Source: Desulfovibrio sp. (GTDB lineage: Bacteria > Desulfobacterota > Desulfovibrionia > Desulfovibrionales > Desulfovibrionaceae). From it: a stretch of DNA of 54,317 nucleotides. Location: contig JAISZH010000042.1 in NCBI GenBank assembly GCA_031269345.1, forward strand, positions 1 to 54,317, read 5' to 3'. The position numbers and the translations under genes are program-made. Shown one piece after another: positions 8,681 through 16,200 of this stretch. How positions within the stretch are numbered: position 1 is the first letter of the stretch; each line of letters starts with the position of its first letter. The notes under the pieces were generated by a model, which worked only from the letters and a program-made list of their open reading frames with translations, was not told where the DNA came from and made no database searches.

Positions 8681-8774
8681 CGAGCGCGTTAACATATAAA
8701 GTGAACATCGCGGTTTTCGGCGGGTCATCTTCTCATAATCGGCCCCAGGTTGATTATGATGCATATTGTACAGC

Positions 8775-8905
8775 TTTCCGCATGGAAATCTGTACAGCTG
8801 CCCAGCGGCCGCTGTTGCCGCGAAGCGGCGCAAGTCCGCCGCAAACCGCGTTTTCGGCTGACGATCCTCCGCAGGGAAAAGTTTATTTTTCAATGCGGGT
8901 TTCAA
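8775..8905 (+). repeat. Module A repeat
   Basis: It begins TTTCCGCATGGAAATCTG, then CAGCGGCCGCTG, GCCGCGAAGCGGC, an imperfect long stem (its left arm has mutated to GTCCGCCGCAAA), GACGATCCTCCGCA and a GAAAAGTTTATTTTTC-containing hairpin ending in GCGGGT. It stops 28 bp before the next start codon and fills most of the 363-bp gap. Confidence 0.8.
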
Positions 8906-8932
8906 TAATAAAAACCGGGAGAAAAACACCCA

Positions 8933-9559
8933 GTGTTCAAATCTCTTCTGCCGCAGGGGGCGCCCTTTTTTGAACTCCTGCTTACGCAAAACGAAAAACT
9001 CTGCGCCTCCGCCGAGGTACTGAACACAATCATCGCCGAACCGGCGCTGACGGAAAAGGCGTACCGGGAAATATCCGTTCTGGAAGCGGAAGCCGACAAG
9101 GTACACGCCCGCATAACCCGTTATCTTTCCAGAACCTTCATCACGCCCATAGACCGGGAGGACATCCTGCGCATCACCAAAATGCAGGAAGAAGTCACGG
9201 ATCAGCTTTTCAACATGGCAAACCGCCTGTACATTTTTGAATTTTCCAGCATGCCTTTCCCCATGCTCAAACTGGGAAACGTCTTGAAGGAAATGTGCCG
9301 GTTCACCCGCTCCATGCTCACCGGGCTTTCCGAGAACCGGGACACCCACGAAACCAGAGCCTTCCGCACCCTGCGCAACGAAAGTGAAATGCTGCTCAGC
9401 ATGTGCCTTGTGGAACTGCACGATCTGTCTGAACCAACTCCGGAAAACCTTCTCGGCATAATGAAATGGAACCAGATTTACGATCGGATGGAGACGGCCA
9501 TGAACCGTGTCGTAGCCCTGGCCGAAACCATAGACGAAGCGGTTCTGAAAAATGTTTGA
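8933..9559 (+). CDS. DUF47/PhoU-like phosphate transport regulator
   Basis: 208 residues, all-helical, of the DUF47 (YkaA/PhoU-like) family: MFKSLLPQGAPFFELLLTQN at the start and ISVLEAEADKVHARITRYLS, then FITPIDREDILRI, the signature block of the family. These small proteins are usually encoded next to a PiT phosphate permease and modulate it. The same arrangement holds here: the stop overlaps the PiT start by 8 nt, so translation is probably coupled. The start is GTG at 8933, with GGGAGA about 10 nt upstream. Confidence 0.88.
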   Translation: MFKSLLPQGAPFFELLLTQNEKLCASAEVLNTIIAEPALTEKAYREISVLEAEADKVHARITRYLSRTFITPIDREDILRITKMQEEVTDQLFNMANRLYIFEFSSMPFPMLKLGNVLKEMCRFTRSMLTGLSENRDTHETRAFRTLRNESEMLLSMCLVELHDLSEPTPENLLGIMKWNQIYDRMETAMNRVVALAETIDEAVLKNV

Positions 9560-10562
9560 GATCCCGCTTCTGCTTGCGCTGATTATAGCGGCGGCGCTGA
9601 TCTTTGATTTTACCAACGGAGCGCACGACTGCGCGAACGCCATCGCCCCGGCGGTCTCCACGCGCGTTCTTTCGCCGCGCGCGGCCGTGGCCCTTGCCGC
9701 CTCGCTCAACCTGCTCGGCGCGCTGCTCGGGGAGGAGGTGGCCAACACCCTCGGCAACGGCATAGTGCGCCCTGAAATCATAAGCGAAAGCCGCATCCTG
9801 GTTCTCGGCGCCCTGACCGGGGCCATAGCGTGGAATTCGATCACTTGGTATTTCGGCATCCCATCCTCTTCCTCCCATGCCCTGATCGGCGGACTGATCG
9901 GCTCTGCCCTTGCCCAGGCGGGCACGCAGGCGATAAACCTCATGTCGATATTCAGCAAAGTGCTGCTGCCCCTCTTTCTTTCCCCTCTGGCCGGATTCTG
10001 CATGGGCTTTTTCCTGATGAGCCTGATCGGCCTCATATTTTTTCGCATCCATCGGGCCTTTGTCGCGCGCGTCTTCAGCCGGGTCCAGATCCTCTCCTGC
10101 GCAGCCATGGCGCTCAGCCACGGCTTCAATGACGCCCAGAAGACCATGGGGGTGATCAGTCTGGCCCTGCTCATTTTCGGTGAAATCGAGGCCTTCCGCG
10201 TCCCGCTGTGGGTAAAGCTGGCCTGCGCCATGGCCATGTCCGCCGGAACCTTCATGGGCGGATGGAGAATAGTGAAAACCATGGGGCAAAAAATTTTCAA
10301 GCTTGAGCCGGTACACGGCTGCGCCGCCGAACTTTCCGCCGCCGCGGTGATCGGCTGCGCCTCTCTGGTCGGAGCTCCGGTCAGCACCACGCACACGATA
10401 ACAGCCTGCATTTTCGGAGTCGGCTCCACCCGGCGCCTCTCGGCCGTGCGCTGGGGTCTGGCCGGCAACCTGCTTGTCGCCTGGCTGCTCACCATACCCG
10501 CCTCCGCCTGCGTGGGAGCCGCCGCATTCCTCATTCTGCGCTTAATCTGGGGGCAGGTGTAG
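9552..10562 (+). CDS. pitA: PiT-family inorganic phosphate permease
   Basis: 336 residues with about ten membrane segments and the internal duplication of PiT carriers. The first repeat has FTNGAHDCANAIAPAVSTR and GIPSSSSHALIGGLIG. The second has HGFNDAQKTMGVI and GAPVSTTHTITACIFG. These are the two GANDVANA-like signatures and the paired S-S-H/T-T-H motifs. It imports phosphate (as metal-phosphate) with H+ or Na+. It overlaps the DUF47 gene and is followed after 2 nt by ribF, so all three probably share a transcript. The gene symbol follows the family name only. Confidence 0.88.
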   Translation: MFEIPLLLALIIAAALIFDFTNGAHDCANAIAPAVSTRVLSPRAAVALAASLNLLGALLGEEVANTLGNGIVRPEIISESRILVLGALTGAIAWNSITWYFGIPSSSSHALIGGLIGSALAQAGTQAINLMSIFSKVLLPLFLSPLAGFCMGFFLMSLIGLIFFRIHRAFVARVFSRVQILSCAAMALSHGFNDAQKTMGVISLALLIFGEIEAFRVPLWVKLACAMAMSAGTFMGGWRIVKTMGQKIFKLEPVHGCAAELSAAAVIGCASLVGAPVSTTHTITACIFGVGSTRRLSAVRWGLAGNLLVAWLLTIPASACVGAAAFLILRLIWGQV

Positions 10563-10564
10563 CC

Positions 10565-11572
10565 GTGCTTCTCGCAACGGATCCGAAGGACCTGCCCCTT
10601 TCCCTTCAGGACTTGATCCGGGGCACCGCTCTCACCTTGGGCAATTTCGACGGAGTGCATCCCGGCCATCAGGCGCTTATCCGCAAAACAGTCTCTCTGG
10701 CCAGGCAGAAAGGCTCTCCTTCCATAGCCGTCACCTTTGACCCCCACCCAGTGCGCGTGCTCAAGGGAGACGCCGCCCCAGCCCAATTGCTGACCCTGCA
10801 AAACAAGCTCGAATATCTGGCCGATCTCGGTTTGGACCTCACACTCACCCTGCCCTTCACACCCGCCACAGCCGCCATGGAAGCGGAGGATTTCGTCCGC
10901 GTCATCCTGTGTGAATCGCTACGCGCCCGTTTCCTTGTACTAGGCTATGACTACGCCTTCGGGAGGGGGCGCCGGGGCAACGCCGCGCTGCTCGCGGACA
11001 TGGGCAAAAAATTCGGCTTCGAGATTGAGGAAACGCCGGCCCTGCGCCTGGGCAAAAAGATAGTCAGTTCGTCGCTCATCAGAGAAGCGCTGCTCGCCGG
11101 CAAGGTCCGCGAAGGAACCTTCCTGCTCGGACGCCATTTTTTTGTGCAAGGCACGGTGGAAAAAGGCGACCGCCGCGGGGGAAGGCTCCTTGGGTTTCCC
11201 ACCGCCAACCTGCGCCTGGAGAAAAATATCCTCCTGCCCAAAAAAGGGGTGTACGCGGTGCTGGCGGAAATCAATCCCCCCGCGGCAACGCTGGGGGAGA
11301 CGTTACGCGGCGGCCTGAAAGGGGTTGCCAATGTGGGCACAAATCCGACTTTCGGCGGCAACGCCTTGCGTCTTGAAACGCATCTGCTTGATTTTGACGC
11401 CGATATCTACGGATCACTCATGCGCGTGCATTTTATCGAACGCCTGCGCGAGGAACGCAAATTCCCCGGGGCAGACGAACTCTTGCGACAGATCCGCCTG
11501 GATGTCGCCAAGGCTGGGAAAATTACCTCATCCAGCCTTGATGCCGGTAAAGGACAGGAAAACCTATGTTAA
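10565..11572 (+). CDS. ribF: Bifunctional riboflavin kinase / FMN adenylyltransferase
   Basis: 335 residues with the complete two-domain layout. The N-terminal FMN adenylyltransferase has TLGNFDGVHPGHQALI (the HxGH nucleotidyltransferase motif), VTFDPHPVRVL and VSSSLIREAL. The C-terminal flavokinase has GFPTANL (Mg-ATP site), KGVANVGTNPTFGG and LETHLLDFDADIYG. It makes FMN and then FAD in the cytoplasm. Start GTG 10565 is 2 nt after the phosphate permease stop, implying coupling; no in-frame ATG would preserve the first strand. The C-terminus ends just before a repeat cluster at 11.6 kb. Confidence 0.93.
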   Translation: MLLATDPKDLPLSLQDLIRGTALTLGNFDGVHPGHQALIRKTVSLARQKGSPSIAVTFDPHPVRVLKGDAAPAQLLTLQNKLEYLADLGLDLTLTLPFTPATAAMEAEDFVRVILCESLRARFLVLGYDYAFGRGRRGNAALLADMGKKFGFEIEETPALRLGKKIVSSSLIREALLAGKVREGTFLLGRHFFVQGTVEKGDRRGGRLLGFPTANLRLEKNILLPKKGVYAVLAEINPPAATLGETLRGGLKGVANVGTNPTFGGNALRLETHLLDFDADIYGSLMRVHFIERLREERKFPGADELLRQIRLDVAKAGKITSSSLDAGKGQENLC

Positions 11573-11598
11573 GGCACAGCTTACCCATATGCGCTCCA

Positions 11599-11723
11599 GG
11601 GCAGTTCACGAATGAAACGAGTGAACCGCCCTGCAAGGATTTGCAGCGCAAATCCTCGCCGCGAAACAGGAGCAGGCGGGCTTTGCCCGCCGAAAGCGAG
11701 CTGTTTCAAGCGTCAATTGCTCT
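11599..11723 (+). repeat. Composite module B repeat
   Basis: Modules in order: a hairpin with arms GGGCAGTTCAC and GTGAACCGCCC (11599-11631); GCAAGGATTTGCAGCGCAAA; CGCGAAACAGGAGCAGG; GGCGGGCTTTGCCCGCC; then GAGCTGTTTCAAGCG and AATTGCTCT. The same order appears on the minus strand at 37465-37648. It fills the gap between ribF and the next gene. Confidence 0.85.
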
Positions 11724-11766
11724 AGCAACGCTGAGCGCCGGACTTGCGGCCCGGATACAAATTTCC

Positions 11767-12393
11767 ATGCGGAAACCTGTAATCCATCTCTTTCTCCTGC
11801 TCTGCCTTTGCATTTCCGGGGCGACCCCGGCCAGTGCCGCAGACCCGCTCTCAGCCCTTGTCAGGGCTCAGGAAGGCATCGACACCTGCGATTCCGGCCT
11901 TTTCAACAGCGCCGTGGATTTGGGCGCGATCACGGACAAAGCCGCGACCGCGCTGCTCAACGCCTTGCGCAAAGCCTCCTCTGAAGGGCGGCTGGAAGGA
12001 CCCGCCGTCCTGATCGTCTCGCTGGCCGGCACGATGAGCGACGGCGGCCAGGATAAGCTCATCCGGCAACTGCTGCATTCGGAGATAAAAAGCTTCCTGG
12101 CCGCCGGCATCAACAGCGGCTGGTTCTCCGGACAGGAGAAGCACGCTCCGGGCGGCGGCGGGGGCTTTGCCTCCTATCTGAAAAAAATCCCGCGCGGACG
12201 CAGGGAAATCATCCCCGGAAAAATCGTGTCCGAGGCCAAGGACAGCGCCGTGGTCACGGCGCGCTTCCTTGACCCGCAAGCCGGCGCTTTGCCTCTGCTT
12301 CTGGAACTTGAACGCAGAAACGGGGTGTGGCGCGTCGTGGAGATAAAAAATGCCGCCGAACTTTTCACTCTTGCCGGGAGGGGCGGGGGCTGA
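11767..12393 (+). CDS. Exported protein of unknown function (DUF2939-like)
   Basis: 208 residues from ATG 11767. I chose this start because it opens a clean signal peptide ([18 protein letters not shown], cleavage near ASAAD); the frame is open further upstream, but that is repeat sequence. The mature part has helix [20 protein letters not shown] and a C-terminal mixed region ending in a glycine run. The pattern of a short helix, a VD.. core and a wide beta C-terminus recalls DUF2939, but I cannot confirm it. The start codon lies inside a module A end (TTTCCATGCGGAAA), and there is no good SD. It overlaps the next gene by 44 nt. Confidence 0.6.
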   Translation: MRKPVIHLFLLLCLCISGATPASAADPLSALVRAQEGIDTCDSGLFNSAVDLGAITDKAATALLNALRKASSEGRLEGPAVLIVSLAGTMSDGGQDKLIRQLLHSEIKSFLAAGINSGWFSGQEKHAPGGGGGFASYLKKIPRGRREIIPGKIVSEAKDSAVVTARFLDPQAGALPLLLELERRNGVWRVVEIKNAAELFTLAGRGGG

Positions 12394-13393
12394 AAAAAGC
12401 ATCCTCCCCCGTCTGCTCCTCTGTCTGTTTTTGTCCGCGTTTTTCCTTGGCAGGGCGGCCTGCCCGGCCGGCGCGGCCTGCCCGGCCGGGGAGGTGACGC
12501 TTTTTGTGCCGGAACGGGCGGAGAGTCCTCTGTACAGGATATACAGCCTGCTTGACGCCGCCTTCAAAGAAGAGATCTTCCTGCGCATAAAGCCGGTCGA
12601 GCGTCTTGGACGCGGCGGAAGCTACGCCATAAGCGCCCTGCAGGACAGTAAAGGCGACAGCTGCTCCATGGCGGCCGTCTCCCTGCCGGCCTTTTTCCTG
12701 ATGTCGGCAGGCTGGGATCGCCTTTACGACGCCGGAGCAATTTACCCCTTTGCCGTCATCGGAGCGATCCCCAACGTCCTTTGGGTGGACGAGCGAAGCC
12801 CCTTGAGGACTCTTGAGGATTTTCTGGCCTGGGCCAGACGGGAAACGATTCTCAAGGGCAAGCGCTTTGACGTGGCAGGAACGGGGCGCTTCACGGATCA
12901 ACACTTGGCGAACCTGCAACTCGGACGGGCTACCGGCCTCAGAATCGGCTATCTGCCTCTTCTGGGCGCGAAAGAATCCGCCGAAGCGGCAAAAAGCGGG
13001 CCGGCAGCCGCCTGCTGGGCTCCAGCCTTCCCCTTGCAGGAGATGCAGGGTCTGCGGCCCCTGGCGGTCGCCGCGGCCAAACGCAGCCCGACACTGCCCA
13101 ATGTCCCGACCTTTCTTGAAGCCGGCCACTCCGTGCAAAACCTCGTCTGGCTCTGTCTGGCCCTGCCGGCCTCAACTCCGGAGGCGATCCGGGAAAAAAG
13201 CCGCGCGGAGGCTGAGAAGGTTCTGAAAAACCCCGCCCTGCGCCGGAAATTCGCCGCCTTTGGCCTGGTCCTGCCTGATGAAAACGAAGACCTGGAGCGT
13301 TTTGTGGACCGTCAAAGGCAAGCCGCTCTGGAACTCATCCATGACTACGCCCTGATCCCCAAAGAAAAATTCACGCCCAAGGCAACATGGTGA
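12350..13393 (+). CDS. Bug/TctC-type tricarboxylate-binding periplasmic protein
   Basis: 347 residues. The N-terminal signal (LLLCLFLSAFFLGRAACPA) is followed by a fold matching the tripartite tricarboxylate (TctC/Bug) receptors: AVIGAIPNVLWVDERSP, LRTLEDFLAWARR, then FDVAGTGRFTDQHLANLQL and LAVAAAKRSPTLPNVPTFLEAG, the usual final signature. It would bind a carboxylate in the periplasm. No TctA/TctB membrane genes are in the window, so it is an orphan receptor here. A 15-bp direct repeat (GCCTGCCCGGCCGG) duplicates ACPAG near the cleavage site. ATG 12350 overlaps the upstream gene; a TTG at 12371 is an alternative. It overlaps miaA by 7 nt. Confidence 0.75.
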   Translation: MPPNFSLLPGGAGAEKSILPRLLLCLFLSAFFLGRAACPAGAACPAGEVTLFVPERAESPLYRIYSLLDAAFKEEIFLRIKPVERLGRGGSYAISALQDSKGDSCSMAAVSLPAFFLMSAGWDRLYDAGAIYPFAVIGAIPNVLWVDERSPLRTLEDFLAWARRETILKGKRFDVAGTGRFTDQHLANLQLGRATGLRIGYLPLLGAKESAEAAKSGPAAACWAPAFPLQEMQGLRPLAVAAAKRSPTLPNVPTFLEAGHSVQNLVWLCLALPASTPEAIREKSRAEAEKVLKNPALRRKFAAFGLVLPDENEDLERFVDRQRQAALELIHDYALIPKEKFTPKATW

Positions 13394-14349
13394 GTGATCT
13401 CCCTGTTTTTCTGCCCTGCCTGCTCGGTCCGACCGGCTGCGGCAAAAGCGCCGCCGCACTGACCCTGGCCCGAATGTTCCCACTAAGCCTGGTGAACGCA
13501 GATTCCCGTCAGGTCTACCGGGATTTTCCCATTATCACCGCCCAACCCACGGAAGCGGAAAAGGATGTCTGCCCCCATCTGCTTTACGGTTTCCTGCCCA
13601 CGGAGAAAAAACTCGGGGCCGGGGAATATTCCAGGCTGGCGCGAACCGCCATGGCGCGGGAGGAGGCAGGGGGCAGACTGCCGACGGTCGTGGGCGGCAC
13701 CGGGCTTTATTTCCGATCTCTGATTGAAGGTCTGGCCCCGATACCGGAAGTTCCGGAGGAAATCTCCAGGCGCTTGCGTGAACGCTGCCGACTTGAGGGA
13801 AGCGAACCATTTCATGCGCGGCTTGCCGAAATCGATCCTGAATACGCCGCGAAGATCCACCCGAAAGACCGGCAGCGCGTGTGCAGGGCGCTTGAAGTTT
13901 TCGAGGCCACGGGGCGGACCTTTTCCTGGTGGCACGCCAAACCGCGCCTCCCAAAACCCTACCGGGTTCTGAAGATTGGCCTTTCTCTGCCCATGCCGGA
14001 ACTGGAAAGGCGACTTGCGCTCCGCATCGAATGGATGCTGGAAAAAGGCGCATTGGAGGAAGCCGAGGCCGCCCTGAAACTTTGTCCGGACCCTAAAGCG
14101 CCTGGCTGGTCCGGGATCGGCTGCGCGGAAATTTTTCTTTTTCTGCGCGGGGAGTTAAACCTTGCCGAATGCCGCGCCCTGTGGCTGAAAAATTCCCGGG
14201 CCTACGCCAAACGCCAAATCACCTGGTTCAGGGCGGATCGGGAAATCGTCTTTTTCCGCCCGGAAGAGACGGACAAGATTTGTGAATATATTTTGCAAGG
14301 CTGGAATGAGGGGAAGATTTTGCCGGAAAAAAAGCTTCCCCCGGCCTAA
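13387..14349 (+). CDS. miaA: tRNA dimethylallyltransferase
   Basis: 320 residues. LLGPTGCGKSAAALTLA is the P-loop, VNADSRQVYRDFPI the DSxQ motif that binds substrate, and VGGTGLYFRSLIEGL plus HPKDRQRVCRALEVFEATGR are the other MiaA signatures. ITWFRAD near the C-terminus is also typical. It adds dimethylallyl to A37 of tRNAs that read UNN codons. The ATG overlaps the preceding receptor gene by 7 nt. Its last codon overlaps the -35 region of the flagellin promoter. Confidence 0.95.
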   Translation: MVSDLPVFLPCLLGPTGCGKSAAALTLARMFPLSLVNADSRQVYRDFPIITAQPTEAEKDVCPHLLYGFLPTEKKLGAGEYSRLARTAMAREEAGGRLPTVVGGTGLYFRSLIEGLAPIPEVPEEISRRLRERCRLEGSEPFHARLAEIDPEYAAKIHPKDRQRVCRALEVFEATGRTFSWWHAKPRLPKPYRVLKIGLSLPMPELERRLALRIEWMLEKGALEEAEAALKLCPDPKAPGWSGIGCAEIFLFLRGELNLAECRALWLKNSRAYAKRQITWFRADREIVFFRPEETDKICEYILQGWNEGKILPEKKLPPA

Positions 14350-14373
14350 AGGCTTGGCGCCAAAAACCGATAA
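14347..14373 (+). promoter_or_regulatory. Sigma-28 (FliA) promoter for flagellin
   Basis: TAAAGGCT, 11 bases, then ACCGATAA. This agrees with the sigma-28 consensus TAAAGTTT-N11-GCCGATAA in spacing and in 13 of 16 positions as I count them. It overlaps the miaA stop codon. The start of transcription would be near 14380, giving a leader of about 225 nt before fliC. Confidence 0.75.
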
Positions 14374-14607
14374 GCAGGATGGCAACGGCATGGAATACGG
14401 CTCCTGTCCGTTTGCGGTTCCCGGTGTGGGAAACCCCTTGAGAAATAATCTGTGCGCTCTCAGGGGCATGGGCATGGCGGCCCGGCGCGGAAAAAATTTC
14501 GGCTTCCCCGGGCCGTCGTAAAAACAGTGTGGAGCGTGAGCGGAAAAGCCGCATGGAAGCGGCGAGAATCACCCGCTTGTACCGCGTAATATTCAAGGAG
14601 GAATATT

Positions 14608-15498
14608 ATGAGCCTCATTATCAACCACAACATAATGGCGATGAACGCCGCCAGAAACCTCGGAACTGCCTACAGCAACCTCACCACCTCGATAAACCGA
14701 CTGTCTTCGGGGCTGCGCATCAACTCCGCGGCGGACGATGCCGCCGGTCTCGCCATCCGAGAGCTCATGCGCGCGGAAATCGCAGCCATGAACCAGGGAG
14801 TGCGCAACGCCAACGACGCCATTTCCCTGATCCAGACCGCGGACGGAGCGCTGAGCGTCATAGACGAAAAGCTGATCCGGATGAAGGAGCTGGCCGAACA
14901 GGCCGCTACCGGCACCTACAACTCCGACCAGCGTCTGATGATCGAATCCGAGTATCAGGCCATGGCCTCGGAAATCACCCGTATCGCCAACTCCACGGAT
15001 TTCAACGGCGTGCATCTTTTGAACGGCAACCTCTCGGGTATCACGCACAACGGAACAGGGCTGGTTTCCACGGGCAGGCTGAAGGTACACTTCGGACCGG
15101 AAAACGATAGCTCCGAAGACTACTACTATATCCAGATCGGCAACGCCACGGCCTCCGCTCTGGGTGTGGGCATGCAGGGCACGATCACGAACAAAGCCTA
15201 CACCGTTTCCACACAGTCGCGAGCCCAGGCCGCTCTGGAAGGCCTCAAGGACGCCATAACCTCCAAGGACAAGATCCGGGCCAACCTGGGCGCCATGCAA
15301 AACCGCCTGGAAAACACGATCAGCAACCTCCAGGTTCAGGCCGAAAACCTGCAAGCCGCGGAATCCCGTATCTCGGACGTGGACGTATCCCTGGAAATGA
15401 CGGAATTCGTGCGCAACCAAATTCTCACCCAAGCGGCGGTAGCCATGCTTTCACAGGCAAACTCCCTGCCGCAGCTTGCTCTGTCTCTTATGGGCTAG
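14608..15498 (+). CDS. fliC: Flagellin
   Basis: 296 residues, a short flagellin. The N-terminal D0/D1 helices (MSLIINHNIMAMNAARNLG, INRLSSGLRINSAADDAAGL) and C-terminal D1/D0 helices (NLGAMQNRLENTISNLQVQ, VRNQILTQAAVAMLSQAN) are complete. The variable outer domain is only about 100 residues. The D1 stretch LIRMKELAEQAATGTYN corresponds to the region recognised by TLR5 in other flagellins. There is a strong SD (AAGGAGG). Expression is likely FliA-dependent (promoter at 14347). The motor and export genes lie 9 kb downstream in a separate cluster. Confidence 0.96.
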   Translation: MSLIINHNIMAMNAARNLGTAYSNLTTSINRLSSGLRINSAADDAAGLAIRELMRAEIAAMNQGVRNANDAISLIQTADGALSVIDEKLIRMKELAEQAATGTYNSDQRLMIESEYQAMASEITRIANSTDFNGVHLLNGNLSGITHNGTGLVSTGRLKVHFGPENDSSEDYYYIQIGNATASALGVGMQGTITNKAYTVSTQSRAQAALEGLKDAITSKDKIRANLGAMQNRLENTISNLQVQAENLQAAESRISDVDVSLEMTEFVRNQILTQAAVAMLSQANSLPQLALSLMG

Positions 15499-15533
15499 AC
15501 CGAGACCCTGGGGTGGGGTTCTCTCAATATGCC

Positions 15534-15571
15534 TCGCCGGAGGCGGACGCAACCGCGCCCGCCTCCGGCGA
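15534..15571 (+). terminator. Strong hairpin after flagellin
   Basis: A perfect 13-bp GC-rich stem: TCGCCGGAGGCGG (15534-15546) pairs with CCGCCTCCGGCGA (15559-15571), with a 12-nt loop, 36 bp after the fliC stop. There is no T-run, so it may stabilise the mRNA 3' end or terminate with Rho rather than act as a classical intrinsic terminator. Confidence 0.6.
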
Positions 15572-15770
15572 AGACAGGTGGGTCCGTCCGAAACCGCCCG
15601 CTTCGAACAATATCAACCGCGCATCGTCCCGCAATTCCTCCCGCCAATAATCACGGAAATACCTCCACGCCGAAAAGGCGCTACTGATTCGAATTTGCAC
15701 AAAACTGCGTCCATGCGGTTTCTCGTGCCCGACCGCGGCGGTACGTTCGGCTTCGGTACGGGACGGACAG
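15572..15770 (-). other. Possible fragment of a minus-strand gene
   Basis: An open minus-strand frame here translates to protein-like sequence (SSAFSAWRYFRDYWREELRD, then LILFEAGGFGRTHL). It has no proper start: upstream it runs into tandem 18-bp DNA repeats, and downstream it runs into the fliC hairpin. I do not recognise a family. It may be a gene fragment or chance; otherwise the gap shows nothing. Confidence 0.2.
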
Positions 15771-15790
15771 GCCGGACGAATAAGTTTTAT

Positions 15791-15862
15791 CGACAGCAAA
15801 TTAACTGTCGACAGCAAATTAACTGTCGATAGCAAATTAACTGTCGATAGCAAATTAACTTG
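15791..15862. repeat. Four tandem 18-bp repeats upstream of the aro promoter
   Basis: Units CGACAGCAAATTAACTGT (15791 and 15809) and CGATAGCAAATTAACTGT (15827), with a last, slightly altered unit at 15845-15862 that runs into the -35 box. Unit junctions create the palindrome CTGTCGACAG (15805-15814). The position directly upstream of and touching a consensus promoter suggests repeated protein-binding sites. Confidence 0.9.
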
Positions 15863-15888
15863 ACAAAGTCCGAAGCCCTGTTTATAGA
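15860..15888 (+). promoter_or_regulatory. Sigma-70 promoter of the aromatic operon
   Basis: TTGACA (15860-15865), a spacer of exactly 17 bp, then TATAGA (15883-15888). Transcription should begin near 15895, about 20 nt before the leader-peptide ATG. The last tandem repeat overlaps the -35 box. Confidence 0.8.
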
Positions 15889-15916
15889 AACAGAAAATTC
15901 AAATCTGGACAAGCGC

Positions 15917-16027
15917 ATGCATTCTGACAACCTCCAACTCGGCAGCAGCACAGCGGCAAAAGTCGAAGCCGGCTTTTGGGGCTTTTACTTTTTTACCGGC
16001 TCCTGCGGCAGGGGGAGGCGCGCTTAA
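15917..16027 (+). CDS. Aromatic leader peptide (attenuator)
   Basis: A 36-codon gene whose product contains GFWGFYFFTG (residues 19-28): four Phe, one Trp and one Tyr within seven codons. Such a run is expected of a leader peptide that senses charging of aromatic tRNAs. The aromatic codons lie inside the loop of a hairpin (15967-15972 with 15996-16001) and upstream of an alternative hairpin and intrinsic terminator. The genes downstream make chorismate and phenylalanine precursors. The SD is weak (GGACAAG). I infer ribosome-stalling attenuation of aroA'-aroB'-pheA by analogy with trp and pheA leaders. Confidence 0.82.
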   Translation: MHSDNLQLGSSTAAKVEAGFWGFYFFTGSCGRGRRA

Positions 16028-16087
16028 GTACGGATTAAGCAGACGTCATAACCGGGGCCGCAGGCGAAAAGCTTGCGGCCTTTTTTT
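15967..16087 (+). promoter_or_regulatory. Transcription attenuator of the aro operon
   Basis: Four segments can be drawn. 1: AGCCGG (15967-15972) pairs with 2a: CCGGCT (15996-16001), framing the aromatic codons. 2b: CCTGCGGC (16002-16009) is exactly complementary to GCCGCAGG within 16057-16064, which is also the left arm of the terminator. The terminator uses GGCCGCAGGC with GCTTGCGGCC. A ribosome stalled at the Phe/Trp/Tyr codons would block 1:2a, leave 2b free to pair with the terminator arm and allow read-through. Confidence 0.78.
16056..16087 (+). terminator. Intrinsic terminator of the aro leader
   Basis: GGCCGCAGGC, loop GAAAA, GCTTGCGGCC (10 bp, one G-T pair), followed at once by seven T. 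It lies 29 nt after the leader peptide stop and 113 nt before aroA'. Confidence 0.88.
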
Positions 16088-16200
16088 CTTGCAAAAAACG
16101 GTGACGGCTGCGGGCGGAGGTTCAACCCGCCGTTGCGCGAACAATTCGCGCGCCGCCGGGGTCATGCGTCAAAATTCTGTACCAGGGAAAGGACAAGACC

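Noticed and set aside
7730-10801. A 1023-codon open frame on the minus strand
   Set aside because: It is antisense to four well-supported genes (hydrogenase sensor, DUF47, PiT, ribF), has low-complexity Arg/Ala/Ser composition and no recognisable domain; high GC leaves antisense frames open.
15524-15853. A 109-codon minus-strand ORF beginning MLSTVNLLSTVNLL
   Set aside because: The first 20 residues are just the translation of the 18-bp DNA repeats, and its end is the fliC hairpin; only the middle might be a gene fragment, listed at low confidence.
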